Shown: piece after piece, positions 20,511 through 27,554 of the stretch | Layout of the letters: each line of letters starts with the position of its first letter | Position numbering within the stretch: position 1 is the stretch's first letter | Origin: a virus | IMG/VR virus record: IMGVR_UViG_3300044511_000182 | Location: 1-47,792 of that record | Reading direction: 5' to 3' (one strand) | DNA length: 47,792 bases | The notes under the pieces: generated by a model | What the model was told of the DNA's origin: nothing | Seen by the model: the letters and a program-made list of their open reading frames with translations, nothing else | The model's database searches: none | Program-made: the position numbers and the translations under genes

Positions 20511-20798
20511 GTGATACCGTTGCCTTCCCTCGTCAAGCGTCATCCTGTAATCTCGATGGTCGTGGTTATCGCCTTCATCCCGAGCTTCTTGGTCGGCTTC
20601 GCCTTCGCGATGTTGGAGTGGATCGGTTGGGGGCGCGTCACGATGTGCGCGATGCTGTCGTTTGGTTATCTTGTGTGGAAGTACGCTGGTCGCGATGCGC
20701 GCAACTACTTCTTCCCGCCACTACCTAAGATGGATGTGGTCGAAGATCCGACATACACCTATCGTCGTCGGCCACCTAGTAGCGGCGATACCGAATAG
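20511..20798 (+). CDS. Two-span membrane protein
   Basis: 95 aa from GTG 20511, behind AAGGAGATGCCC. Hydrophobic segments ISMVVVIAFIPSFLVGFAFA and VTMCAMLSFGYLVW separated by a short turn; C-terminus polar and basic. No family. The last codons encode SSGDTE out of the next promoter element. Confidence 0.7.
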   Translation: MIPLPSLVKRHPVISMVVVIAFIPSFLVGFAFAMLEWIGWGRVTMCAMLSFGYLVWKYAGRDARNYFFPPLPKMDVVEDPTYTYRRRPPSSGDTE

Positions 20799-20801
20799 GC
20801 T
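20780..20801 (+). promoter_or_regulatory. Phage promoter, feeds 20808 gene
   Basis: TAGCGGCGAT-ACCGAA-TAGGCT inside the end of the previous gene; GTG 6 nt later. Confidence 0.75.
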
Positions 20802-20807
20802 GTCCCC

Positions 20808-21218
20808 GTGACCACAACCGAACTGACCTACCACATTACCAACACTTGCACCTGCACGAAGTGGGACGAGGCGACGGACGAATACACCGATGAACCTTCG
20901 GACGAGTGCTACGGATGCTGGGATGACTATGTGGCAGACTTTGAGCACGCCGTCGCGCACCTTATGGACGGCAACGAGTCTGGATGGTGGCGCGTTCGTG
21001 GGCTTCGTCTATGGGACGGCGACCACGGTGGCTACTTCTACGCCACGAAGACCGATGACCTCATCGCTGGAATGACCGTGAGGGGCGCGTGGACGATGCG
21101 TTACACGGTCGTCAACGATGCCGTTCACTACTCGCTGTCTCACCACGATGCGATGGGCAGTCAGACGACGCTCACACCCGTATCAAGCGACGATGCTGAG
21201 GCTCTTGGGCTTGACTAG
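20808..21218 (+). CDS. Hypothetical 136-aa protein
   Basis: Leaderless GTG start MTTTELTYHITNTCTCTKWDE. Has CxC and CYGCWDD, an acidic helix DYVADFEHAVAHLMDG, then WWRVRGLRLWDGDHGGYFYATK and a C-terminal beta-rich part. The D-Y-x-x-x-F-x-x-A-V...G.ESGWW pattern recurs in actinophage proteins of unknown function. Confidence 0.72.
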   Translation: MTTTELTYHITNTCTCTKWDEATDEYTDEPSDECYGCWDDYVADFEHAVAHLMDGNESGWWRVRGLRLWDGDHGGYFYATKTDDLIAGMTVRGAWTMRYTVVNDAVHYSLSHHDAMGSQTTLTPVSSDDAEALGLD

Positions 21219-21237
21219 CGGCGACCGTAGTTAGACT
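21216..21237 (+). promoter_or_regulatory. Phage promoter, feeds 21285 gene
   Basis: TAGCGGCGAC-CGTAGT-TAGACT, overlapping the previous stop. Confidence 0.8.
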
Positions 21238-21284
21238 TACAGACAACACAACACAGATCCATCTAGAGGGGGAGTGTAACTAAG

Positions 21285-21452
21285 ATGTTGTTACTGTTCT
21301 ATATCTCGACTCTGGCTGGTGGCGGAGCGATGATTGTCGCCCCATTCGTGGTCACCGTCTCGGCACCCATCGGCATACTGCTGTGGTGCGTCTATGCGAG
21401 CGTAACGATGACGCTCGCGAAACTCGCTATCAACAACGACGGAGCCCACTAG
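21285..21452 (+). CDS. 55-aa two-span membrane protein
   Basis: MLLLFYISTLAGGGAMIVA and FVVTVSAPIGILLWCVYA are hydrophobic; the tail LAKLAINNDGAH is polar. GGGGGAG lies upstream, followed by an unusual 10-nt gap to the ATG. Holin-like size, but nothing else links it to lysis. Confidence 0.6.
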   Translation: MLLLFYISTLAGGGAMIVAPFVVTVSAPIGILLWCVYASVTMTLAKLAINNDGAH

Positions 21453-21484
21453 TCGCCTGTCGCATTATTGGTCACTTGGTCTAG

Positions 21485-21557
21485 CGCCCCCGGCAGGATT
21501 CGAACCTGCAACCTACGGATTAGAAATCCGGCGCTCTATCCGTTGAGCTACAGGGAC
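21485..21557 (-). tRNA. tRNA-Arg (anticodon UCU)
   Basis: Full cloverleaf on the minus strand: acceptor GTCCCTG paired with CGGGGGC, D-arm GCTC...GAGC, anticodon loop TTTCTAA with anticodon TCT, T-arm GCAGG-TTCGAAT-CCTGC, discriminator G; CCA not encoded. It reads AGA, a codon rare in high-GC actinobacteria but used in the AT-richer rightward genes. Confidence 0.93.
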
Positions 21558-21575
21558 CAGGGATGGCCTGTCTGG

Positions 21576-21866
21576 CTATATCGTGGCATCGCCGGGGAAC
21601 TTTTGGGCATCAATTCGCTCATTGAACCATGCGACTGTTGAAATTGTTCCAGCTCTTGAGCCTAACGATTTATCTGACCCGCGCCAGGCTTCAGAACGAC
21701 GTTCTTCATCGTTCTGTAGTCGCTTGGCGGCTTCTAGCCTCCCCTCGAGCTCGCGGATACGTCGCTCAAGCTCCGTAATCTGCTTTAGCGCAGCCTCAAT
21801 CCGGTTGGACGCGCCGTCAATTGACTCCTCGGATGTTGCCGCAATCTCGCTGATGCTGTCTTCCAT
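21576..21866 (-). CDS. Coiled-coil protein
   Basis: 96 aa. ATG 21866 lies 7 nt after TAGCAT (leaderless). Heptad-rich core IEAALKQITELERRIRELEGRLEAAKRLQ split by charges predicts a dimeric coiled coil, followed by RRSEAWRGSDKS and a short globular end. Divergent from the SNF2 gene; the two starts are only 30 nt apart. Confidence 0.7.
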   Translation of the reverse strand: MEDSISEIAATSEESIDGASNRIEAALKQITELERRIRELEGRLEAAKRLQNDEERRSEAWRGSDKSLGSRAGTISTVAWFNERIDAQKFPGDATI

Positions 21867-21895
21867 GGCCAACATGCTAGTACGATTCCCTGGTA

Positions 21896-23773
21896 ATGGA
21901 TGAACATGGCTATGTATGGCTCTCTGACGACCACTTGATATTTGACTTCCCGTTTGATAGGGCCAAGGTTGACAGGATCAAGAAGATCCGAGGGGCCAAG
22001 TGGGACAAGGTCAGTCGAGTCTGGCGCATTCCGGCGACATCAGCGGTCGAAGCGCGGGACTTTGCGGCCCAGATAGGGCTCAAGATTGACCCAGAAGTTC
22101 TCAAGTTGAACATCCCGCAGCATCCCAATCCCGGGAAAGGGGTGTTCTTGAGCGATATCGGGGTGTTTTTGAGCTTTGGGTACGACCCGGTGAAGGTTCG
22201 CAGCGTAAAACACATCCCCGGCATCACATGGGATGCCGCATCAAAGGCCTGGAAGGCCCCCGTGGCATCGTTGCCGGAGGTAGTTAGGTGGGCCGAAACG
22301 TTCCGGGAGTCAATCTCGGATGATGTCTTGGCCGCCAGGGACGCTCTTGTGGCCGAAATGTCAAGCGCGGCTGACGCTTCTCGGGCTACGGGACTGTCAA
22401 TAGATCTCCCGGAGTACCCGTGGTTGCTGCCATACCAGCGCGCCGGCGTTGATTACGCCCGGAAGCGGCGTCGATTATTCATCGCTGACGAGATGGGGCT
22501 CGGAAAAACGCTCCAGGCCATCGTGTCGCTTGAGCTTATGGCCCAAGAAACAAGCGTGTGGCCCACGGTTGTGGCATGTCCATCAAACCTGACCCTCAAC
22601 TGGGTTCGAGAATGGCAAAAATGGGTGCCAGAACGTCGAGTTGCGGCCGTCCGAGATCGAAAAAACTTCCCCGGTGAGGGCACATACGATGTCGTTGTAG
22701 TTGGTTATGGCAATTTCACATCCTGGGAGACGTTGCTGAAGGGCCACAGGGCCTATGTATTTGATGAAAGCCACTATCTCAAGAACGCGACGGCGCAGAG
22801 AACTCGATCGGCGATCAAAATCACTCGGAGATTACCCAAAGAAGTCCCGATTCTGTGCCTTACCGGTACTCCGGTGACCTCAAGACCAGCTGAATACGCT
22901 GCGCAACTTGAGATTATGGGCAAGATTGACACTTTTGGTGGTCGTTGGGGCTTCTATAGGCGTTATTGCAATGCTCACCGAGACGGATTCGGTAAATGGG
23001 TGCTTACTGGGCACTCTCATCTTGAGGAACTCAACGATCGACTGCGCTCAACATGCTACATACGCCGAACCAAAGACCAAGTTCTGACCGAACTTCCCCC
23101 GGTGATGCACTCAACGGTCATTCTTCTTGGTTCCGGGCATCACATACAGGCATACCGGCGTGCTGAAGAGGATTTAGCGTCATGGATGCGGGACTCTGGG
23201 GGCTCAAGTGATGTCCCGACGCACTTGGCCCGCATTTCCGTGCTTCGGAGACTGGCCGCTGAGGCGAAAATGGTCGATGTGGTTGACTTAGTGCAGTCAA
23301 AAGTTGATTCTGGGCTCAAAGTCGTCGTTGCGGCGCATCACCGGGACATCGTTAACGCTCTTGCGGCCAAGTTTGGGGGCCTAAAGATCCAAGGCGGCAT
23401 GTCTGTTGACGATGTCGAGGATGCAAAGCGTCGTTTCCAGGATCTCTCGGTCGAAGAATCCCCGGTGATAGTGATTTCTATTCAAGCAGCGAAGACCGGG
23501 CACACATTGACGGCCGCTCAAGACATCGTATTCATGGAACTTCCCTGGACGCCCGCAGATGTGCAGCAGACGTACAGTCGGCTACACAGAATCGGTCAGC
23601 CGGGGTCAGTAACAGCGACCTACGCCCTTCTGGAGAGCTCAATTGACGAAGAAATCATGGCCTTGATAGAGAAGAAGCGCGATGTTGTGGCCGAAGCAAC
23701 CGGGGGAGCCATGGAGCTGGAGGTTGTGAGACGCATGGCAAGTCGACTCGGGGCCCCAGCTCCCTTGCTGTAG
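21896..23773 (+). CDS. SNF2-family (SMARCAL1-like) DNA helicase/ATPase
   Basis: 625 aa. Two tandem N-terminal HARP-like repeats (about residues 15-60 and 85-135, each with '(V)DRIKKI.GAKWD...R.W.IP' style blocks), then an SNF2 motor: motif I DEMGLGKT (about 199), motif II DESH (289), LTGTPVTSRP (motif III), and the helicase-C lobe ending in motif VI YSRLHRIGQPG (about 560). The layout matches annealing helicases of the SMARCAL1/phage UvsW-like type that rewind or remodel forked DNA. ATG 21896 follows a TACGAT box by 9 nt. Likely acts in phage replication or recombination. Confidence 0.9.
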   Translation: MDEHGYVWLSDDHLIFDFPFDRAKVDRIKKIRGAKWDKVSRVWRIPATSAVEARDFAAQIGLKIDPEVLKLNIPQHPNPGKGVFLSDIGVFLSFGYDPVKVRSVKHIPGITWDAASKAWKAPVASLPEVVRWAETFRESISDDVLAARDALVAEMSSAADASRATGLSIDLPEYPWLLPYQRAGVDYARKRRRLFIADEMGLGKTLQAIVSLELMAQETSVWPTVVACPSNLTLNWVREWQKWVPERRVAAVRDRKNFPGEGTYDVVVVGYGNFTSWETLLKGHRAYVFDESHYLKNATAQRTRSAIKITRRLPKEVPILCLTGTPVTSRPAEYAAQLEIMGKIDTFGGRWGFYRRYCNAHRDGFGKWVLTGHSHLEELNDRLRSTCYIRRTKDQVLTELPPVMHSTVILLGSGHHIQAYRRAEEDLASWMRDSGGSSDVPTHLARISVLRRLAAEAKMVDVVDLVQSKVDSGLKVVVAAHHRDIVNALAAKFGGLKIQGGMSVDDVEDAKRRFQDLSVEESPVIVISIQAAKTGHTLTAAQDIVFMELPWTPADVQQTYSRLHRIGQPGSVTATYALLESSIDEEIMALIEKKRDVVAEATGGAMELEVVRRMASRLGAPAPLL

Positions 23774-23849
23774 TGCCCCCGGTGGGATTCGAACCCACGT
23801 GCCACCGCTACGGTTTCGACACCTTATAAGAGTGAGCCGATACGAGGGC
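23774..23849 (-). tRNA. Atypical tRNA-like element, D-arm missing
   Basis: Minus strand, 76 nt. Acceptor GCCCTCG pairs with CGGGGGC over 7 bp; T-arm GTGGG-TTCGAAT-CCCAC is perfect; discriminator A. A 4-bp anticodon-like stem CACT/GGTG holds loop CTTATAA (anticodon would be TAT, isoleucine AUA). Only five nt stand where the D-arm should be and a long hairpin-forming variable region (ACCG-TAG-CGGT) follows. It may be a decayed tRNA, an unusual one, or an integration-site remnant. It begins at the SNF2 stop codon. Confidence 0.5.
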
Positions 23850-23873
23850 GCGCAGCGATGCTAGTGTCCCGGC

Positions 23874-24179
23874 ATGACCAAGAAGAAGAGAGAGTTAGTA
23901 ACCGAGGCGGCCCACCGGGCCGTCGCCAAGGACAGAAACGCCCACTACGGCGAGCCCGCGGATGACTTCAGGTGCACGGCGGGGCTATGGCAGGCTTACC
24001 TCGACAGGATTGTGCAGACCAGGGGAGAGTTGCGAATTGAGACCTGGGACATAGCGGCCATGATCTCGCTCGTGAAGATCTCCCGACTGGCCGAGTCGCC
24101 GACAAGCATGGATCACTGGGTTGACATCGCCGGGTATGCGGCGTGTGGCTGGGAGTGTGCCGTTACCGCTTCCGATTAG
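23874..24179 (+). CDS. DUF6378-like phage protein
   Basis: 101 aa. Leaderless: TAGTGT ends 6 nt before ATG. Contains RNAHYGEPADDFRCTAGLWQAYL, ETWDIAAMISLVKISRLA and SMDHWVDIAGYAACGWE, the 'hYGeP..nf...a.lW.aYl....l...Dva.mm.L.KiaR.....d.wvDiaGYa..g.e' pattern of a small phage family often found with nucleotide-metabolism genes. Role unknown; a nucleotide pyrophosphohydrolase-like fold has been suggested for similar all-helical proteins. Overlaps the 3' end of the next gene by 17 nt, convergent. Confidence 0.75.
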   Translation: MTKKKRELVTEAAHRAVAKDRNAHYGEPADDFRCTAGLWQAYLDRIVQTRGELRIETWDIAAMISLVKISRLAESPTSMDHWVDIAGYAACGWECAVTASD

Positions 24180-24627
24180 CGGGATTTGACGCTTCCCACA
24201 CCCCGCGCTTCACGGGTTGCCACCACGGCGACCGACGGAGTTTGTGCACCATCGTCTGCTGAGAGAAGCCAGCCACATCGGCGAGATGTTCTGTCGTGAA
24301 CTGTTCCCCCTCGTGCTCGCGCGAGTATTCCTCGAGTCGTCGCTCGCGCTTGGCGCGACTTTCGCGATGCTCATCATCGGGTGGCTTGATGCCGATGTAA
24401 TCCGTGAGTACTTCTTGGATGATCTCGTCGCGCACCATGTATTCGCGCAATACCCGCATTGGGTTCCCTTCTCCGACGCGCGCGAGGATCTCGAGCGCAC
24501 GCACCGTTTCCGCGATGTGGTTAGCGACTTGGGCGGGAACGGCGGTGTCTGACCCGTATTCGTTGATTGCGTCATTCCACATCGTCTCGTGGACGACCGT
24601 TGGTGTGCGTTGCGCGCTGGATTCCAT
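24163..24627 (-). CDS. Hypothetical HTH-like protein
   Basis: 154 aa, leaderless ATG 24627 (7 nt after TAAGGT). N-terminal helical part (DTAVPAQVANHIAETVRALEILARV), a charged middle (RESRAKRERRLEEYSREHE), and a C-terminal segment FTTEHLADVAGFSQQTMVHKL followed by RRSPWWQPVKRGVWEAS, which reads as a helix-turn-helix. Possible DNA-binding regulator. Convergent with the DUF6378-like gene. Confidence 0.6.
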   Translation of the reverse strand: MESSAQRTPTVVHETMWNDAINEYGSDTAVPAQVANHIAETVRALEILARVGEGNPMRVLREYMVRDEIIQEVLTDYIGIKPPDDEHRESRAKRERRLEEYSREHEGEQFTTEHLADVAGFSQQTMVHKLRRSPWWQPVKRGVWEASNPANRKR

Positions 24628-24634
24628 AGCGACC

Positions 24635-24656
24635 ACCTTAGGCCAACTCGCCGCTA
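24635..24656 (-). promoter_or_regulatory. Phage promoter, feeds 24163 gene
   Basis: TAGCGGCGAG-TTGGCC-TAAGGT within the end of the 24638 gene. Confidence 0.75.
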
Positions 24657-25057
24657 AGGACGCCAGGCATCTCGGTCAGACCCTCGAGTGGGGTCAGCGC
24701 AGCCACCGACCGTAGGTAGGCGTCTAGGGTGGCAGTTTCTACGACAAGGCCACTTGGAGCCACGATGCTGATGGTTCGCTTGTCCCAATCCACCAACATC
24801 AACGGATACTCGACATCGGTGCGGCAGTTATCGCCAGCCTCCAACCCGTAGCCCGTCTCCCTGTCCCAATCGGTACCGATGATGTGCGAGACAGCAATAC
24901 GCGTCGCGTAGGTGTTGTCGTCCCATCGTGGGCGTGCCGCGTCAATGGCGGCGGCGAGTGTCTCGTGCCGAGACCCACCGCCCCAATGCGAATACAGCCA
25001 GATGTTGGTTGGATTAGGTCCGTCTCCACGGAACCCTACTGCCCATCTATCGCCCAC
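24638..25057 (-). CDS. Hypothetical 139-aa protein
   Basis: GTG 25057 follows CGGAGG. GDRWAVGFRGDGPNPTNIWLYSHWGGG and LAAAIDAARPRWDDNTYATRIAVSHIIG, later TDVEYPLMLVDWDKRTISI. This 'YSHWGG....L..al..a..RW.D..Y..Ri..s.li' arrangement is common in actinophages; function unknown. Its stop region carries the next promoter. Confidence 0.75.
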   Translation of the reverse strand: MGDRWAVGFRGDGPNPTNIWLYSHWGGGSRHETLAAAIDAARPRWDDNTYATRIAVSHIIGTDWDRETGYGLEAGDNCRTDVEYPLMLVDWDKRTISIVAPSGLVVETATLDAYLRSVAALTPLEGLTEMPGVLSGELA

Positions 25058-25089
25058 GCGTAGTACCTCCGCCGTGTGTTGGTGTGATA

Positions 25090-25111
25090 ACTCTACTAGT
25101 GGTCGCCGCTA
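25090..25111 (-). promoter_or_regulatory. Phage promoter, feeds 24638 gene
   Basis: TAGCGGCGAC-CACTAG-TAGAGT. Confidence 0.78.
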
Positions 25112-25152
25112 GATGCGCGCCCACGGCACCCGCCGAGTCCGGGCATCGGTCA

Positions 25153-25362
25153 TCAAGATGCCACATCTTCGTGGCTCTCAGCGGTCAGGTGAATGTCGCC
25201 GACTTCCCACGCGAGGTCAGATACCGCGTCACTCGCCTGGGCGAGTTTCGTGATGAAATCGTCTATCAGCTTTTTGGCCGCCCGCAAATCAGCGGCGGAG
25301 AATTCCAATAGTTCAAGCACGATGTTTGCCGAATAGATTCGTTGGATGTCGCCCACGGTCAC
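25153..25362 (-). CDS. Hypothetical 69-aa helical protein
   Basis: GTG overlaps the upstream stop (GTGA). TVGDIQRIYSANIVLELLEFSAADLRAAKKL and DDFITKLAQASDAVSDLAWEVG are helices. No family. Confidence 0.65.
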   Translation of the reverse strand: MTVGDIQRIYSANIVLELLEFSAADLRAAKKLIDDFITKLAQASDAVSDLAWEVGDIHLTAESHEDVAS

Positions 25363-25526
25363 GATGTTACCTCGACCCACCACTTCTTGATGTCGGCATC
25401 GGTCGCCTCCGACCAGTCTGGTACATCGTTTCGGCTCTCTGCCATTCGGAGGACGCGAGCGAACTCGCTGGGGGACACGCCCAACACATCGCGCGCGATG
25501 TCCGTATAGAATGTTGAGAGTTTCAT
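25359..25526 (-). CDS. Hypothetical 55-aa protein
   Basis: AAGGGGACACA precedes the ATG. MKLSTFYTDIARDVLGVSPSEFARVLRMAES, then DWSEATDADIKKWWVEVTS. Helical; first gene after the promoter 25560-25581, coupled to the next. Confidence 0.65.
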   Translation of the reverse strand: MKLSTFYTDIARDVLGVSPSEFARVLRMAESRNDVPDWSEATDADIKKWWVEVTS

Positions 25527-25559
25527 TGTGTCCCCTTGTGTTGTGGGTTGATGCCGTAC

Positions 25560-25581
25560 AGTCTAGGTTGGCTCGCCGCTA
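25560..25581 (-). promoter_or_regulatory. Phage promoter overlapping a stop codon
   Basis: TAGCGGCGAG-CCAACC-TAGACT; TAG is the stop of the 25579 gene. Confidence 0.76.
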
Positions 25582-25824
25582 GGTATTCCGTATCTGCCAG
25601 TTCGTCTTGCACACGGCAACAGCGACAACATCGCCTATCGCATCAAGTAGGTCGGTCTCGTTCACGCCAAGCATCTCAGACGAGATGCGATGGTTAGTGA
25701 TGTCATCAAGCAGTGCGGTGAGGATCTCGAACGACGACGCAATCTGATTGATGCCGCAGTAGTTGTGAAGGAAATCTGTCCGGAAGTGGGTGAGTTCGAG
25801 TGGGTTCGATGCCTGGGGGTTCAT
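25579..25824 (-). CDS. Hypothetical 81-aa protein
   Basis: ATG 25824 chosen (5 nt after upstream stop); ATG 25848 would overlap. FEILTALLDDITNHRISSEML and NETDLLDAIGDVVAVAVC are helical. No family. Confidence 0.6.
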   Translation of the reverse strand: MNPQASNPLELTHFRTDFLHNYCGINQIASSFEILTALLDDITNHRISSEMLGVNETDLLDAIGDVVAVAVCKTNWQIRNT

Positions 25825-25829
25825 GATGG

Positions 25830-26033
25830 TTATGTGATGTCCACCCATCGAGTGATGGTTGCCAAGAGATGGTCATAGTCATCTGCCGTGGCTTCGTCGG
25901 TGAACTCTTGTATTTCCTCTTCCGATGATCCAGCGCGACGCAACTCACGCCTCACATGCGCCAGCAAGACGAACGCATTGCCATCTATGTCGTCAAGCGA
26001 CACCTTGACATCTGAATACTTAGTCTTTCCCAC
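25830..26033 (-). CDS. Hypothetical 67-aa protein
   Basis: GTG 26033 follows AAAGGA by 5 nt. KYSDVKVSLDDIDGNAFVLLAHVRRELRRAG, then SSEEEIQEFTDEATADDYDHLLATITRWV. The 'dIdGNAf.....v...Lr..G....ei..f..ea..gDYd.ll....kW' pattern is recognisable from small phage and bacterial proteins of unknown function. Confidence 0.7.
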   Translation of the reverse strand: MGKTKYSDVKVSLDDIDGNAFVLLAHVRRELRRAGSSEEEIQEFTDEATADDYDHLLATITRWVDIT

Positions 26034-26047
26034 AAGGGTCCTTTCGT

Positions 26048-26368
26048 TTAGCAGTTCTCGTGGGCGTTGCCCGCGAGTATGAATACGGAACAACCCTTAC
26101 GTGAAGGCAACCAGATTACTTGACTGGGGTAGATGACTGCGCCGTAAGAGTTGTAAGCGCCGTAGAGAGCACCCACGAGGTCGCCAGAGCATCGTTCGCG
26201 TACGATGGAGTTCAGCGTATCGCCTTGCTTGACCATTACTGGGTCGGTATCGCAACGCCAGGCAGGGTCGCCGAAGTCTGATGCCCACAGGAGCGAGACG
26301 AGCCCGATGGCCGTGACGACCGAACCGATGATGGTTCGTCGAGCGAGGGCGCGCTTGTCGTCGTTCAT
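26048..26368 (-). CDS. Membrane-anchored LysM-domain protein
   Basis: 106 aa. Starts with an ATGA overlap. One N-terminal membrane segment (TIIGSVVTAIGLVSLLWA), then VMVKQGDTLNSIVRERCSGD and AYNSYGAVIYPSQVIWLP, the LysM pattern for peptidoglycan or chitin binding. Faces the cell wall if the N-in topology holds. Could be a superinfection or lysis-related surface protein; that part is inference. Confidence 0.72.
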   Translation of the reverse strand: MNDDKRALARRTIIGSVVTAIGLVSLLWASDFGDPAWRCDTDPVMVKQGDTLNSIVRERCSGDLVGALYGAYNSYGAVIYPSQVIWLPSRKGCSVFILAGNAHENC

Positions 26369-26610
26369 TCGTCAAGATACTCGCTCACATTCACCTTCGC
26401 GCGACCATCTAGGACGCGTTCGCGCTGATGGCGGTGGCAGTAGGTGCCACAGTTGTAGCGAGACAACACCACGGAACAGCCTTCCTCGTGGCAGATGCGC
26501 TCTGGCGGATTATCGAACCGTGGTTCGATTAATCCGTTGCCAGCGAGCCTACGAAGTCTAGATGCGCGTTCTTTCACCTTGTCGCGCTTGGTCCCACGCT
26601 TGGTTGGCAC
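26365..26610 (-). CDS. Small zinc-finger protein
   Basis: 81 aa, leaderless GTG 26610 (7 nt after TAGGTT). Basic N-terminus (PTKRGTKRDKVKERASRLRRLAG), then CHEEGCSVVLSRYNCGTYCHRH, a C-x4-C...C-x4-C-x-x-H arrangement seen in many actinophage proteins with 'C..pGC...LsryN....C..H'. Probable nucleic-acid-binding zinc finger. Coupled to the LysM gene. Confidence 0.72.
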   Translation of the reverse strand: MPTKRGTKRDKVKERASRLRRLAGNGLIEPRFDNPPERICHEEGCSVVLSRYNCGTYCHRHQRERVLDGRAKVNVSEYLDE

Positions 26611-26617
26611 GACTTCT

Positions 26618-26639
26618 AACCTACTTCCCGTCGCCGCTA
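26618..26639 (-). promoter_or_regulatory. Phage promoter, feeds zinc-finger/LysM operon
   Basis: TAGCGGCGAC-GGGAAG-TAGGTT. Confidence 0.8.
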
Positions 26640-26842
26640 GGGGCATCGTCGCTGTCGGCGTATTCAGAAATAGCGGAAATGAAGTCAATCCCCTCGTGGT
26701 AAATCAGACATTCGGCATCGCGTCGCGCCATCTCGCGCGTGTAGGTGCCGGCCCGAATGTCGTTCAGCACGCCGGTCAGATACCCGACGATGTTCTCAAT
26801 ACTCTCAACGATGCGCGCTTGGTCGTTGTCGGCGAGTGTCAT
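26621..26842 (-). CDS. Hypothetical 73-aa helical protein
   Basis: ATG overlaps the upstream stop (TGATG). NDQARIVESIENIVGYLTGVLNDIRAGTYTRE and ARRDAECLIYHEGIDFISAISEYA. Its end lies within the promoter for the next gene. No family. Confidence 0.65.
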   Translation of the reverse strand: MTLADNDQARIVESIENIVGYLTGVLNDIRAGTYTREMARRDAECLIYHEGIDFISAISEYADSDDAPSGDGK

Positions 26843-27027
26843 CAGTTGCCCCGCCAATCTGGGACGTGCCCGAAAGCGAACTGAAGTGCCGCTTCGTCAG
26901 AACCGCACGATGAACAGATTTCGGTGCGGTTATCGAGGCGCGAGATGGCGCCAGGGTACGCGCCTGGCGTGACATCGTTCGGGATCATTCCCGAGCAACG
27001 CGGGCAGATATGTGATTTATTAGACAT
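26842..27027 (-). CDS. Two-zinc-ribbon protein
   Basis: 61 aa. CPRCSGMIPND and ICSSCGSDEA give two CxxC knuckles about 30 residues apart, with the typical 'ISRLDNrTEICSSCG.dEA' ending (ISRVDNETEVCPDCGTREA-like) known from actinophage zinc-ribbon proteins. ATG lies 10 nt after TAAGAT. Role unknown. Confidence 0.78.
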   Translation of the reverse strand: MSNKSHICPRCSGMIPNDVTPGAYPGAISRLDNRTEICSSCGSDEAALQFAFGHVPDWRGN

Positions 27028-27037
27028 TAGAACAGGT

Positions 27038-27059
27038 ATCTTACCCCCCGTCGCCGCTA
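27038..27059 (-). promoter_or_regulatory. Phage promoter, feeds zinc-ribbon gene
   Basis: TAGCGGCGAC-GGGGGG-TAAGAT. Confidence 0.8.
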
Positions 27060-27299
27060 GACAGACACCCACCCACCTTGGTTCGCCGTAAAAGAATACC
27101 AATAGCATCGCCGTCAATTGGCGTTTCTGGCATCGCGGCTAGGACATCCAGCAGAATCACCCGAAAGATCCCTTAAATACGCTAAAATCCCAGCGGTGTA
27201 ATTCCCTGGAAAAAAACTTTCGGAACAAAGTTGTGTTTCAGTTGTAGGGGTCGCTACATTCATGGGAGTAATAGTAACCACCGATATGGAGGAATTGCA

Positions 27300-27551
27300 A
27301 TGTCAGCAACCGCAAAAGCAAAGGTGGCGGGCACCAGCTACGCCAACCTCAAGAAGAAAGGCGCGATTCGCCGAGGGCGCCCGCGCCTTTCTGACGAGGA
27401 GCGCACCGAGCGCAAGAAGATGGTCCTGATGCGCAGCGAGGCGCGCCGTCGTGCAATGCTCGCGCTGAAGGCTGCCCACTCAGACGAGTTTGAGCAACTG
27501 ACGAAGCTCGAGCTTGAGACAATCCTGCGCGAGTCGCGCAAGAACAAGTAA
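27300..27551 (+). CDS. Basic, Arg/Lys-rich 83-aa protein
   Basis: GGAGGAATTGCA precedes the ATG. ANLKKKGAIRRGRPRLSDEERTERKK includes an AT-hook-like RRGRPRL, then helices RSEARRRAMLALKAAHSDEFEQL and LELETILRESRKNK. DNA binding is plausible. TTGTGT-N18-TACATT lies upstream. Confidence 0.7.
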   Translation: MSATAKAKVAGTSYANLKKKGAIRRGRPRLSDEERTERKKMVLMRSEARRRAMLALKAAHSDEFEQLTKLELETILRESRKNK

Positions 27552-27554
27552 GGG

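Noticed and set aside
21285-21452. Holin call for the two-span protein
   Set aside because: Size and topology fit, but it is 14 kb from the muralytic gene and shares no motif with holins.
23774-23849. attP core with integration module
   Set aside because: No integrase or excisionase gene is visible in the window; kept only as one option for the tRNA-like element.
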